In this document: positions 42,867 to 55,700 of the stretch, piece after piece | How the letters are laid out: each line of letters starts with the position of its first letter | How positions within the stretch are numbered: the first letter of the stretch is position 1 | Assembly (NCBI GenBank): GCA_004764695.1 | Contig: SMSO01000037.1 | Location: 790,247 to 854,246 of the forward strand | Reading direction: 5' to 3' | Length of the DNA stretch: 64,000 bases | From: Schizochytrium sp. TIO01 | Taxonomy: Eukaryota > Sar > Bigyra > Thraustochytrida > Thraustochytriidae | The notes under the pieces: model-generated | Told to the model about the DNA's origin: nothing | What the model saw: only the letters and a program-made list of their open reading frames with translations | Database searches by the model: none | Translations under genes and position numbers: made by a program

Positions 42867-43872
42867 AGTTTGAGAACTTGAAGCTTGCCAGTCTGCCCAA
42901 AATAGCAAGTGTTGCTGCTTTTGCTTGGGCCGCTTCGTTGGAAACGAGCTATTTCCCTTTTGACATACCTATTCAAAGCGCTTGGAAGCATATAACAACC
43001 TAGGTTTCAACTAGCGTCAACTCTACAAAAGTTATACTCCCAGTACTTTCTCTGGGGAGGGAGATCCTTTCGTTACCCAGAGCCTGTCAACTCCTACTCA
43101 TTAGCCCATGGCATGCAATCTTTGCATGCCTCTTTGCAGGAATAAAAATCATACTTAGACAGTGTCAACTTGTTTAATATTTAAATTAAATGTAACCAAT
43201 TGAATAGACGCCTATCGCATCTTACATACAGAGCAGCGGGTACTGAATTATCTTTGACGTACAGGAGTACGCGAGCTTCTCTGATGTTTGTCTTATAATT
43301 TCTGGCTATATCAAATGGCACAGTCGATTGTTGCTCATGACCGCACTTATATAAGGTCCCTTAAGCAGCCACTTTTGTTGATTACTCAACCTGATCGAGG
43401 CCAAGAGCAAGACCACGTGCGCAAGAAAACGCTGCTGTAATATTGATTCCAGATTCTACCCCATTAGAAAAAGTTTCCTTACGCTTTGATATCATCATCC
43501 CTTGAAATGCTCATTAGCTAGTCATCCAAAGTTTATAAGCTAGTGCTCTCTTGTAAGGTATTGAGCGCTTAAGGAGTGCTGAGTCAGTCAAACTCAAATA
43601 TGTTGCACATTTTTTTCTCTTCAATTTTTATCCAGCATATGTCGATATCATTAAAAACAAATTATTTGAGGCTTCAATTGCGAAGGTCCGTGCCCTCCCC
43701 ACCCCGACAAGCGTGTCTATGCCCACCCATGCCTCACATTTGCGCGCCCGTATGGTCCGCCTTGGGGTCATTTATTTACCAGCTTCCATATAAGGTATCG
43801 TCCACATCTGTTCCCCATGATCCCATCTTTCCCTATGTTCCCCTATTTTAGTTCTGTTTTTAAAAGCACCTC

Positions 43873-43915
43873 ATATATAAGAGTTATATATATACATATA
43901 TATATACATAAATAG
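43873..43915. repeat. AT-rich (TATA/TACATA) tract
   Basis: This is an imperfect run of tatata and catata units inside AT-rich spacer. Confidence 0.75.
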
Positions 43916-44512
43916 ATAGATATTCTTCCGGGATTGTATATCACATTTTCAGTATTTAGTTCAAGTCTTTTAATAAATAATATATTGAACATTAAGGGCA
44001 ATAAATGCCCTAATTTTTATCAACTCCCTAAAATTAGGTTATCGGAAAAAATACAAAAAGACTCTGGAATTGCCGACGCTCTATAGGGTTAGAACCCTTT
44101 TCCTCGCGTCCAGCACCACGCCTGGGGCGGCGCGTGCGGGCCTACCTCGGTGGAGTCTGTGCACGGGACGACATCTGGCCCCTCCTTCGTCCACTTGGAC
44201 CCTATTCTCCCCGCGAACCTGCTCAGATACACACACAGTCATCGACATCGACAGTGCTGTGCACGTGCGCTTCCAGCTCTTGCACGCACACACCATACTA
44301 TTCTTCTATATATTGCTTGAAAACACTTGTTCGTGAAGAGGTCGAAGACCTTCAAGACGCTAAAAGGGCTTGCGTCTAGCATAAACACAGATCAGCTACC
44401 AACGTGGTATATGCTCTGTCTGTAGACGCTGTAGACACAGAATACATAGTTTTGTACGTACTTTGGGAGTTTTGTATGCGAAGACTCTTGCTTTGGCTTC
44501 TGCGAGGGCACG

Positions 44513-46072
44513 ATGGATCTCGGTCTTGAAATTGACAAAGCTATCCAGTCCGTGAAAGAGGATGATAAATCGAAGAATAAGAAACGTCGAAGCCGACGTA
44601 AACCGAATAGTAGCAAGAAAACTCCATCTAGCGATGGAGAGCGCTCGAATCAAGGCGACCATGAATATGATGCTGGCGGGCTGGACTTTTACTTCAAAAA
44701 CCCCACAGAGGCACTGCTTCGAAACTTCAGCAATAGACTAGCTTCTGACGGGGAGGATGATGGGGAGACGACGTGGGAGGATCAGGATGGCTTCCTTCTC
44801 GCAGAAGAGTACGACTCTGACAGCTCTAGCAGCTCCAGCAGCTCTGAAGAGTCATACTCATCAGACTATCGCACAAGAATTGCTCGCGACGCTTCACACA
44901 ACCGAAATGGGCAGGGTCTCACATACAAAAAAATTACAGGCAATGTGCCACCAGAGCAGCTTTCAATTGCTGATTTGCTTAACGAAGACGAAATGGGCCT
45001 CCTTACTGCCGGAGAGAATTATGGCGTTGAGTTCGTGGGCGACCTTGCCACGGATAAGAAAATAAAGAAAAAGAAAAAGAAGAAGGGTGTGACGGATGTT
45101 GTAGTCGTGAAGCACGAGTTCCATGGCATGTCTGCTACAGGTCGTGAGGAGGAAGATGCTGAAGCAGACCCTGAAGACTCACTTGCCCCTTCGACATTAT
45201 TCCTTACTGTTGGTGACCACCACGACGACAAGCTTGGGCTTTCATACCCTATGGGGGACGTGGTTCTTTGGCCCCCTCCTGCTATTGTAGATGATCCACC
45301 CCCACCAACAGCGCCTCCTCCCAGAGATCGTCGAACGAGCCTCTTTAGGAATTCACTTCGGGCAACTCGCCATCAATCCGGGGGGCGTGTGATTGCAGCC
45401 CCGAATCTTTTGTCTCGGAGCCTTTCATTCAATATGCCCGGGACATCTCATGGAGCTGGTGGATCCTCAGTAAGTAGTCAACGCAACAGCAACGATGCTC
45501 GTAGTCGTGGAGGATACAGCAGCCACAGCATGGAGCATGATCGTGATTTCGATCGTGATCGTGACCGTGACCATGAAAAAGATCGTCTCTTCCACCCCCC
45601 TCCGCCTTTAAAAAAGCAGGCGAGTAAAGTTCGTGCGACGACAATGGCTCTTTCTAAAGGTCTGCTTGCTAAGCTATATTCGCCCAGCAACAGAGCAGGA
45701 CCACGGGAATCCATGCAAAGAGGCGATCGTTTTATTACTGGCAAGGATATTCCATATATCATCCCCCCACCACCTGAGCCACGCATGCCACCTATTGATT
45801 TCACTGAGGATGAACAGGTCAATATGGATAGGGAACTGATTGGAATGTTTGTAGAAGATTTGCGTTCAACTTTGCTCAAATTAGAGGCAAAGCGCAACGA
45901 GAAGACAGATCGTGTGTCAACTCTCCAGGCAGAAATTGAGACGATTGATGATGAAATTGCGGAATTGCTACAACCCAAGGATAGCGAGCGCCATGTTGAA
46001 TCTGCAATTACATCTCAGCTCAAGTCAGTCACCTCGGGAAAAATCTTTCGTGTCGAGAAATACAATACATAG
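44513..46072 (+). CDS. Hypothetical disordered protein with a C-terminal coiled coil
   Basis: The frame is 519 codons from the ATG at 44513. I do not recognise it. The order is: a basic stretch (about 20-42, Lys/Arg/Ser), a possible folded segment (GGLDFYFKNPTEALLRNFSNR, about 58-80), an acidic Ser run (about 100-118), a second possible folded segment (KKITGNVPPEQLSIADLLNE, about 140-160), a Lys run near 185-195, Pro-rich stretches (about 255-270 and 420-430), an Arg/Asp dipeptide tract (about 343-357) and a C-terminal coiled coil (about 450-490). The low-complexity mix, with a basic N terminus and RD dipeptides, resembles nuclear or RNA-processing proteins. That is composition-based inference only. 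Confidence 0.75.
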   Translation: MDLGLEIDKAIQSVKEDDKSKNKKRRSRRKPNSSKKTPSSDGERSNQGDHEYDAGGLDFYFKNPTEALLRNFSNRLASDGEDDGETTWEDQDGFLLAEEYDSDSSSSSSSSEESYSSDYRTRIARDASHNRNGQGLTYKKITGNVPPEQLSIADLLNEDEMGLLTAGENYGVEFVGDLATDKKIKKKKKKKGVTDVVVVKHEFHGMSATGREEEDAEADPEDSLAPSTLFLTVGDHHDDKLGLSYPMGDVVLWPPPAIVDDPPPPTAPPPRDRRTSLFRNSLRATRHQSGGRVIAAPNLLSRSLSFNMPGTSHGAGGSSVSSQRNSNDARSRGGYSSHSMEHDRDFDRDRDRDHEKDRLFHPPPPLKKQASKVRATTMALSKGLLAKLYSPSNRAGPRESMQRGDRFITGKDIPYIIPPPPEPRMPPIDFTEDEQVNMDRELIGMFVEDLRSTLLKLEAKRNEKTDRVSTLQAEIETIDDEIAELLQPKDSERHVESAITSQLKSVTSGKIFRVEKYNT

Positions 46073-46874
46073 ACAACGCTGTTATACCTTTCTGTCTTGT
46101 GCTGCAGTTTTCTGGAGGACTCAATCGCCCTGGTGTTAATGTGTTTATAATACCTTTCTCAACTAATGTTAATGTGTTTCTCAAATTTTCTGAATATCTT
46201 CAAACGTTTTTTTCTCAAAATCACTGGAATTCGTCCCTCACAGGGCTATATATTAATGTACAGGCAAATTAATTATCGGGGAAATTACGGGGTGGTCACT
46301 ATTGTTGTTTTGTTTGTTGTGAAGGTATGATATTTATTTGGAACTCAATACCTTTCTAGATGAATGTGCAAAGAAATTATTTCCCACTGACAAACGGCAT
46401 TAGCCTTTTAATTTGCCAAGGGAAAGTATTCATAGAGTCGCCTTTGAGAATAATTTCCAATCACCACCGTCTGCATGTGCCACATAAATTATTGCCTATT
46501 CACCTGTTATTAACACTAAATCTTCTATTGCTGTTAGTTGTATCCGTCAAATGATGACTTTTACATTTGAGTTTTTTTCTCTCTTTTCTCTTTTCCCTAT
46601 TTCATTCCTAATTCCTACATGCCCAGGTCCATCATAATTTCAAAAGAAAGACTCATCAGAAGACTCAGGAGTCTGTCTTCATAGTTCTTGGTGTGTGACA
46701 CTCTACATCTCTGCTAGTATTGCTTAGATATTTAAAACTCTAAAAGTCAAGGATTTACACAAAGGGCTGCACGTGAACCTAGACTTGCAACTTCGAGCGC
46801 TTGAGCGCGGCACATGACGAGCAAGCGCGTGGGAGGGGTGGAGACACGTAGGTACTCAACCACTGCGCACGAGT
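46073..46874. other. Intergenic region
   Basis: This is AT-rich spacer with a short direct repeat (gttaatgtgttt, near 46134 and 46167). A 12-codon upstream frame starting at 46814 precedes the ATG of the nuclease/pseudokinase locus. No gene was seen. Confidence 0.55.
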
Positions 46875-49186
46875 ATGGCTCAAGCTCAACGTGACGCTGC
46901 TTGTCAGCGTATAATTGAGGCAACACCTGCCAACATCACAGAAGTGAACGAATGGTATGAGCGTGTGAAGTTGGCAATTCGATCGAATCCTGCCTTACGC
47001 GGACGCCTCTCGGAAGGACACTACACAGCGATAATTGGAATTCTCAGGAAACATATCAACGACACTCCAGGACTGAGTCAAGATGAAATTGAAGCAGATG
47101 AAGACCTCATTGAAATATATGAGATGCGTCGCAAGTATATACCTGCTTTAGACATGGTTAAAAAACCCATGTCAATAACCACAGCGGCGGAGCGAATCTT
47201 CGTAGAACACATCCTTACAACGCTCCAGGCGGCGCTGTACCTGTTCAAGTTCTGCACTGGACTACTATCCGCGAAGACATTGGGCATCGATCAACCATGC
47301 GAAACCTACGAGACAGTGGCATTACTGTCAGTAAAGATCGTTTATTTACAAAGAGAATTTTTGAAGCAAATTGCGCTGAGCACGATGCCAATTTCTTTTT
47401 TAGTGAGCATTCTGGCATTCGAGCTATCAAAGATTCTGTCCTTCCAGAGTATTGCGCGGACCAATTTGATTCATATGGTGAACGTTTTGAATTTATTCAT
47501 GAAGTCATTAATATACGACAATTACTTCGAGCAGATTATGCTATGAAATGGGAAGATGATGTGATAGTTGTGTTCGAGATAAAGGCACCAGATGGCATGC
47601 AGTCAGTACACCTTACTCGTGCGGGGACCTCACATGGAAACTTAGTTTCTGGGTACTATGGCGTTAATTACAACCCTGATGCATCCCAAGTTAGTTCCAA
47701 TGTTTACGAAATGTTGACACGTCGACAGCATCAAGCACTCCTAGACGCAAGAGGTATAATCAATGATAGAACCGTAGATATTCAAATTCCTCAAGGAGAA
47801 GAATACATTCGAAAGAGTGTACATGAAATAGCAGGTTACATGGTTGCATTTCAGAGGAAATACGCCGTCCTTTCAACTATCGAGGTGACTTGGTTATTAA
47901 AAATGGAAGATGATGGTCGACTCCTCACTAGTCCTGGAATCTTTGGTGACGAGAATTCTTTGAATTCACCAACCTGTTTACTCATGAGCTTCATTTTACA
48001 TGCACGCAACGAGGCACTCAATAACAATAGTGCGCATAAATTAGAAATAGACCCCAACAGCCGGTTCTATGATTACCTTGATGGCTGTTGGACATTGGGT
48101 CCATCGCGTAACACTGAGGATGGACGTGTTTGTGAGCATAAGAGACAAATCGTGGGTGAAATGCGTCAAGCGTGGTTTGCTATTCAAGAGGCACAGCTCG
48201 ATGTTAATAATGACAATTGCGACAATGATGACAATGCTGGCGACCATGGTCAAGATCCAGGTAACGGTGGACCCCCTGCTGGCCAACCTCCTCTACCTCC
48301 ACCTGCAAATAATGGTGGTGGACATGGGGTAGAAGGTAATGCAGCATCCACTCCAGAAAATGTTATCAATCAATTGAAGAACACACTCATCTCAGATGAA
48401 AATCTCATCACCAACAAGAAAGATGGTGCAGGCTATCGTCGATTGGTTGCAATTAACATGCTACCACTCAAGCGTGTCTGTATTGGATTTCCATGGGAGC
48501 TCACTGAGATACACCCTGCCGCGGATAACCAGGTTGCGTCGTATAAGATGACGATAGATGGAATTCCATTAATGTTGAAGCTTCTGGACCCCAAGTGTGG
48601 CTACACAAAAGGGCTTTTCTTTAATGAAATTCATATGTACCAGGGCCCACTGCGCAACCTCCAAGGGTTGTGTGCTCCATATCTCTTCTATGGAGGGAAA
48701 TTCTCTCAGGGCAGACAAATTATTGTCACTTCACGCGAGGGTGCCCCCTTGATGGAAATGCCCACTGCTGTCTTGAAACAAAAGTCAGTGCACTCGGCTA
48801 ATCTCAATACTTCATGATCATGGTATCTTGTATGGTACGATCGACCTTAGCGCCTTTCATATGGTCATCAGTGGTGAGAAAATGAGAATTTACCTTGCTG
48901 ATTATGGAATGGCACGCGTTCTCCCCGAACATTCACAAGAGAGTGTCCAGCTATTTTCCAATGAAATGAGCATCTTTGAAAATTTTATTAGTGAAATCTC
49001 TAATGGCTACTATTAATTATTAAATTTTCAAACTTGTTCCTATAACTTTCATAATCTCGAAACAGGGTTAATCCAATCATCATCGTTGAACGTTGGTCAA
49101 ACCCAAAACTACAATTAGCACTTCTTTTAAATGGTGGATGGCACATGAAAAACCTGCTACTTAGTAAATATTCAGTAAACCTTTAA
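46875..49186 (+). pseudogene. Disrupted PD-(D/E)xK nuclease / protein-kinase-like gene (Crinkler- or FunK1-like)
   Basis: One protein is spread over several frames. Frame A opens at the ATG at 46875 and encodes a helical N-terminal domain to about 47140. Frame B (about 47186-48780) carries a PD-(D/E)xK-like core (RADYAMKWEDDVIVVFEIKA), then HEIAGYMVAFQRKYAVLSTIEVTWLL, which resembles the nuclease segment of Crinkler and related fungal/oomycete proteins. A Gly/Pro/Asn linker and a kinase N-lobe follow (LMLKLLD for the VAIK lysine, then a TSREG hinge). Frame A resumes near 48777 with SILHDHGILYGTID and LADYGMA, the catalytic loop and DFG region. The HRD-type Asp is Thr here and the loop Asn is gone, so the domain would be a pseudokinase. 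Frame B again holds protein-like sequence at 49067-49186. The first shift fits a 50-base GTATAT...ACAG intron. The one near 48780 looks like a single-base indel in an A-run. Confidence 0.7.
47135..47184 (+). other. Candidate 50-base intron in the nuclease/pseudokinase locus
   Basis: A GTATAT donor follows cgtcgcaa, and the ACAG acceptor ends at 47184. Its length, 2 modulo 3, is exactly what is needed to pass from the first frame to the second. It is short but plausible. A plain frameshift is the alternative. Confidence 0.35.
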
Positions 49187-49757
49187 GGGACTCCTATAGA
49201 TAGGGCTTTCGTTATGAAATTGATTAAGAGTGATAGTGTGTGTATGCATTATATGAGAACGGTTGATCCTTGGAGTTGATTGTAACGGGTCTCTTGCAAA
49301 TTGCTTTGTGTCAGGACAGCACGCCGGCAAGCCTTTTTGTAGAGTACTAGGAAGGTATACTCCTGGTTCGCTCTTATTAAAGTAGTGTATGCTAATCGAT
49401 TCTAGCACCTTAGTGGAGTATACATTCTGAAGACCAAAGCAAGCAATTCCTTCGTTTGTTCCTGTTGCTGTTGTAGCTTCTGCTGTTGCTGTTGTGCAGA
49501 CTCTTGACACCATTGCGCGACGTAGGAAGAATAGAAAAAACAGAGATTCCGTGCACCCTGGAGAGGTTCATCCAGGTGGGAACGTCCGAGACCGGATTGT
49601 TAGTGTTTAGTGGCAGAAATCCAAATAGACGTTTTCATATACTTAAAAAGTCCTCGCTGCTCAGACCAATCGAAATATAAGCAAACCAAAAGCAACTGAC
49701 TTGCGTGACACTTCACAGGGCAGCTTGTTTAACAAAGTCCTCACTTGTTTGAAAAGA
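49187..49757. other. Spacer upstream of the EML gene
   Basis: This is a 571-base spacer with a Gln-codon-like CTGTTG repeat region at 49462-49498 on the plus strand. The EML frame is open back to about 49701 but only from a TTG codon. No separate gene was seen. Confidence 0.5.
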
Positions 49758-52700
49758 ATGGGCCAGCTGCTTGGAAAGGCCCGTCTTCGCGAGGCAGCTG
49801 AGCCCTTTGTGAACTTGGACCAGCAAGGTGTCTATATGCTTTGGGAGGCTTTCAATGATGTTGCCGAAGGCTTTGGTATCAATGTTGACGAACTCACAGA
49901 GATCTGTATGGCTTTGCAAAACACAACTTTCATGCACGCTCCGAAACAAGTCATTTTGAAGATTGTTGAACTTGTTTTCACAGCACTGGACACAGACCAA
50001 AACAATCTTGTAGATTCTCTCGAGGCACTTGTGACCCTATGCATGCTTTCGGGCATGGAGCTTCGCGACAAGGCTAAATTTTGCTTCATGTGCTACGACT
50101 TTGATGAAAGTGGAGAAATCACTGTGGATGAGCTGACCCTTCTACTTAAATCATGTGCCACTGGCTTATGCAAACTTGATCGTGAAACTCCTGTGCCCGA
50201 GGAGGTTCGTATTGAACAGGTCTCTCACGAAGCATTCCGTCGCAGTGGCAAAGCTGAAGATGTGAGGATTACTTGCGAGGAGTTCATTGACTATTGCTGC
50301 AGTACTCCTGAGATCATTGCATGGTGTGATTTTTTTGACGACGCGCAGGACTTTCGCGCTATAGAACAATTTGCATCCGTTATCGACGACAGTTCTGGGG
50401 TGGCAGAGAAGCGGCGAGCAAGTAAGAGGAACCTCTTTGCAGCTAATGAATCTCTCGATAGCATTTTGATGGAAGAGGCATCTGCTACTTTACGCCCTGG
50501 AGTTGAACTCCGTGCAAGGGACCCTGATAGCTACAAAATGCGAAAGCCGACCAAGCTAGAGCGCGATGCTGCTCAAAACATGGCACGCCCGTGGTTAGAA
50601 ACTGCAGGAATGACAATTCCTACACAAAAGCCCAACGTTAAAATCTCTCAGCCTGATGAAGATGCGCTCCAACTTGACTGGGTTCATGGATATTCTGCAC
50701 AGCATTCTCGAGGTACTCTTCGCTACACGGCTGCTGGGGATCTAGTATATAATGCTGCCTGTGTAGGGATTGTTTATAGTCTTGAGTCCCATGAGCAGAG
50801 ATTTAATTTAGATCACACTGATGAAATTCGTAGTCTTGCCTTGCATCCAGACAGTAATATCGTAGCTACAGGCGAGCGTGGTCATCCACCTAAGATTCAT
50901 GTCTGGGACTCCTCCAATATGAAGATTATTGTTACTCTACGCGGAGTTCACCAAGGTGGAATTGGCTGTCTCTCCTTCTCCCCGGAGCCTGAAGGCCGCT
51001 GGCTCCTCTCAGTGGGTCAGGACTCGGAGCACACTGTCGCCTTATACGATTGGGCTAAGCGCACACTTGTGTTTTCTTCAAAGTCTACCCGCTGTCGAGT
51101 TCTAGACTGCATCTTCCGCTGGCCTTCAAAGGATATATCTGCAGGTGCCCCACCAACGTTTGTTACATGTGGAGAAAACCATCTTTCCTTTTGGAACCAG
51201 GATGACAATCGAACTCAAAAGAAAGGTATCTATGGCAAAATTGGCGCTCCCCAGCCAATGTTAACGTTGGCATGCCACCCCAAGAATAATCGTGTTATTT
51301 CGGGTAGTTTATCCGGCCACCTGTACGTATGGGATGGTAACCGCAACCTACAGAGGACGATCAAGGCACATGACTCTGCAGTCACTGCTCTATATTTTCA
51401 TAGCACCGGCCTGCTAAGTGGAGGCGCTGACGGGAAGATTCGTCTTTGGTCGCTCGAGCTTGAGCAAGGGGCAATATTTGATGTATCTGGCCTTGGAAGT
51501 CTATCCCCTGGTGTGTCGAGTGTTTGTTATAGCTACGACGCTTCCAAGATTCTTGTTGGCACTCGAGCAGGGGAGATTTTTGAAATGTCGTCTGAAGATG
51601 GATCTAATCTTCATCCTGGTCCGCTTTCAACAAGCCACTATTTTGGAGAGTTGCATGGACTTGCCATGCATCCTCATAAACCAGAATTTTGTACCGTTGG
51701 AGACGATCAAACAGTGCGAATTTGGGACATTGAAACTCGCCGGATGGTACGTATGGTCAAGATTGACACAAAAGCACGTGCCTGTGCTTATTCTCCAGAT
51801 GGAACGCTGATCGCTGTAGGCCTTGGCGGCACGGGACCTGGCGTAAACGGTGGTGCTAGTAAGAAAGATGGAGCTTTCGTGATTCTTAATGAGGCTGACC
51901 TGTGTATTGTTCATGAGGCTCGTGACTCTAAAAAGTGGATTGCTGAAGTCAAGTTTTCAGCTGATGGAGATACTCTTGGAATCGGCTCAGCTGATAATGC
52001 AATTTATCTGTACAATGTAGAAGACTTCGCTTCAAAAGGAAAAGCCAAGGGACACCATGGAGCATTAAGAAACATTGACTTCAGTGAGGACAACCAATGT
52101 TTGCAATCCGACTGTGCTGCGGGTGATTTACTCTTCTGGAACGCAAACACAGGTGAACAATATAAGAAGCCCTCAACAATGCGCGATGTGGAATGGACCA
52201 CGCAAACTGTTCCGGTTGGTTATTACTGTCAAGGAATGTGGAATGCTCCTGGTGCTCTTGACATTGTCACTGTTGATCGTTCTCGATCTTCGCGTGTGTT
52301 CATAGCAGGTGATGAAGTAGGACGTCTAAGGCTTTTTCGCTATCCAGTTCCTGAGCCAAATCAGGGATTCCATGAGTATCGTGGACATTCCAGTAGTATC
52401 AGACGAGCAAGATTTTCATTTGATGACTCTTTTGTGATCTCAGTTGGTAAAAGTGATCGTTGTCTAATGCAGTGGCGTCATCAATCTGACCATGATGACA
52501 GTGAGGACGCAGAAGGTGCCAATGCAGAGGGTAGTGAGCAGGCTATGTATGTACATGATCCAGATAGTGAGGATGAAATGGATTACTTGGACGGTGCTAT
52601 CCTGGATCGTGACGAAACACGTGACGCCATCTACAATTGCAAAGAGGATCAAGCTGCAACGGATTCTCGATTAATCAACGATGAATATTTTGATGACACT

Positions 52701-55700
52701 GATGAAGAACGGGAAGAGCTGTATGAGGAAATTCGAAAGGCAAAGGGCTCTGGTGCTGGTGATGGAGATGCAAAACCAGGTGATAATGTAGGGGACGATG
52801 AAAAGTTACCAGAGCGACCTTGGGTACGACTTGCTGTAGCACCTTCCATTCCTCCCCGGGAGGATCCCACGGCTCCAGATGAAGACATGACTTTGGAGTG
52901 GGTTCATGGTTGCAACGCTCAGGTCTCGCGCAACTCAGTATTCTATCTGCACAACGGAGATATTTCATATCCTGCTGCGAGCCTTGGCGTCATTTACAGC
53001 AAACAGGGTGGAGGGGTCCAAAGATTCTTCACAGATCATAGTGACCAAGTTGTATGCTTGTGTTTGCATCCTGATAAAAAGCTCTTGGCAACTGCCCAAA
53101 TGGGACGTGAGCCTAAAATTATCATTTGGGACTCCGAAACGATGGAAGCAGTTCAGACTTTGGCAGGATATCATAAACGTGGAGTTGTAGCACTTCGGTT
53201 CTCTCGAGACGGTGACAGCCTGGTATCTGCAGGCTTAGATGATGAGCACAGTATTGCAGTTTACGATTGGAAGAATGGTATTGTCTCTGTACATTGTAGT
53301 GGTGGTGAAAGCAAGGTAATGGATGTTGATTTTCGCCCTGATGGACTTGGCTTAGTGCAATGTGGTGTAAATCATGTGAAATTCCATGAGTTGCGTGGTC
53401 GCAATGTTGTTACGCGGAGTGCTATTCTAGGCAAGAAGGGTAAGCTCCAGATTTTTTATAGTATCGCCTGGGCCGGTACTCGATCTGTTGTCAGCACTGC
53501 AGACGGTCATTTGTACGCCTTTGATGGACGTACGCTTCACCAGTCCGTGAAGGGTCATGAAGGGGCTGTCTTGTGTCTGTATTCCTGTGGTGAGGGTCTA
53601 GTAAGTGGTGGTAAAGACGGATTTGTTCGTTTGTGGACTCCCGGTCTAGAAATGAAAGCCCAATTTGAGGTTACCCAGGGGCTTCATAGTATTCGCAGCG
53701 TTTGCTGGAACCCAGAAGAAAACCGTATAGTGGTAGCCAATCGCGCTTGTGAAATTGTTGAAATCAGTGCTGCTGATGGCACAGATCTCAATAATGGCGT
53801 TCCTCTTGTTCAGGGGCATTACAAGCATGAGCTTTGGGGACTTGCTATGCACCCAACCAAACCGGAGTACTGCACCGTTGGTGACGATCAAACAGTTCGG
53901 GTCTGGGATGTTGCAACGCATAAGGTATTGCGTTCTATGAAGCTAGACACCATGGCCCGTGCCGTGACGTATTCTCCAGATGGCAACAAAATTGCTGTCG
54001 GTCTTGGCGCTCGAGTAGGCAAAGGCCGCCAGAAGAAAGATGGAGCCTTCGTTGTTCTCAATGAAAAGGACCTTGCCATGGTCCATGAGGGACGCAATTC
54101 AAAGCAGTGGATTACAGATATCAAGTTCTCCCCCGACGGTGCAACCCTAGCGCTAGGTTCATACGATAATAGTGTTTATCTCTATGATATTGGTGGCGGT
54201 TATGCTGTCAAAGGTGTCTTTGAGGGACACAATAGCTTCATTACGCATTTAGATATCTCTGCGGATGGTCAATTTGTGCAAACGAATTGTGGCGCGTATG
54301 AACTTAAGTACTGTGACGCAAATTCTGGTACTGACATTCCTGCTGTCTCAACACTGAAGGATGTTCAATGGAGCAGCTGGACGTGTCCTCTAGGCTGGCC
54401 TGTGAAGGGCATTCATCCCACTAACTCGCGTACTGAATTCCATGCTGTACATCGTAGTAGCTCTGGGCAGTTATTACTCTCAGCAGATGAATACGGGCGA
54501 GTTGATTTGTACAAATACCCTTGCATTGACTCTATTGCGGGACGCAAGACCTACCGAGGACATTCTGGTGATGTGCGCAATGCAAGGTTTACTTGTGATG
54601 ACGCATATGCCATTACGGTAGGTGGATCCGATCGCTGCATTATGCAATGGAGGTTGGATCTCGGGGATGACGAGGTTGCTGTTGCTGCTGGCGAGTCGGG
54701 CAGAGATAGTGATATTGTCCACGAGGCGAAGGGGGCCGGGCCCGACGGAATTAAAGGTAGCGGCGAAGGCGAGTTTGTTGCCGTTCGGCCTTGGCTTAGT
54801 GCTGTTGTTCCGCCGACAGGAGCTCCATCAGCCTCTGAACATGGCGAGGATGCGCCTGCTGGAGTCCAAGTAGAGTTGGATTTCATCTATGGACATCGTT
54901 CTCATGACGTTCGAAACAACTTACGATACAACTGCAATGGCCAGGTCGTTTACTTCGGCGCAGCAGTAGGCATTGTGTACAACAAAGCTTTGCATTCGCA
55001 AAGTTTTTACTTGGGGCATGACGGGCGCCCGATCATATCACTCTCTATGCATCCAACGGGGAAGTTTGTTGCAACCGGTGAGGGCAGCTGTAGCAATCGC
55101 CGGCGTCCGGGGAGTGCAGTTCGTGTTCACATTTGGAATGCAATGACTGGATCTTCAATTATGAAGCTTCCAGCGTTGCATTCAACAGCAGCTTCCCAGC
55201 TTTGCTTCAGTGCAGACGGATCTCGACTCGTCTCCGTTGGTGAAGATGAGAACCACACGATAATGGTATGGCGATCTGACTCTGGTACTTGGATTGACAC
55301 TAAGTTGCAGGCAAAAGCTATGGGCGGACAGCAAAAGGTCCTTTTTGCGTTGTTTTACGGGTCTGCTGAGCTTGCAACAGGTGGTGTAAACCACATTACA
55401 TTTTGGAAATTGAACGGTGGTGTGCTAACTCCACGCAGAGGTATCTTTGGTCGAAAAGGTAAGATTCAGCCTTTGCTATGTGCTGCAACCCTCGAAGGGG
55501 TTGGAGCCTCAGCAAAGATTGCAACTGGTGCCGTCACGGGTCATTTGTATGTATGGTCTGATGGAGAGGTCATCAAGTCGGTCAAGGCGCACGATCGATC
55601 TGTCAATGCAATTCATGCATGCAAACTTGGCCTAGTAACAGGCAGCAAGGATGGTGTTGTAAAATTATGGGATTCGAAGCTCTCCCCAATTCGAACATTT

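Larger units (their letters stand above)
42479..44512. other. Divergent spacer with a short plus-strand frame
   Basis: This region includes the ATG-less extension of the minus-strand gene (to 42640). A 68-codon plus-strand ATG frame at 42660-42866 (MPSEAAQAVEDPAPNSNLLQ...) has a protein-like start but a hydrophobic, unconvincing end. An AT dinucleotide tract lies at about 43873-43915. A GC-rich block at 44080-44300 probably belongs to the promoter or leader of the gene at 44513. Confidence 0.4.
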
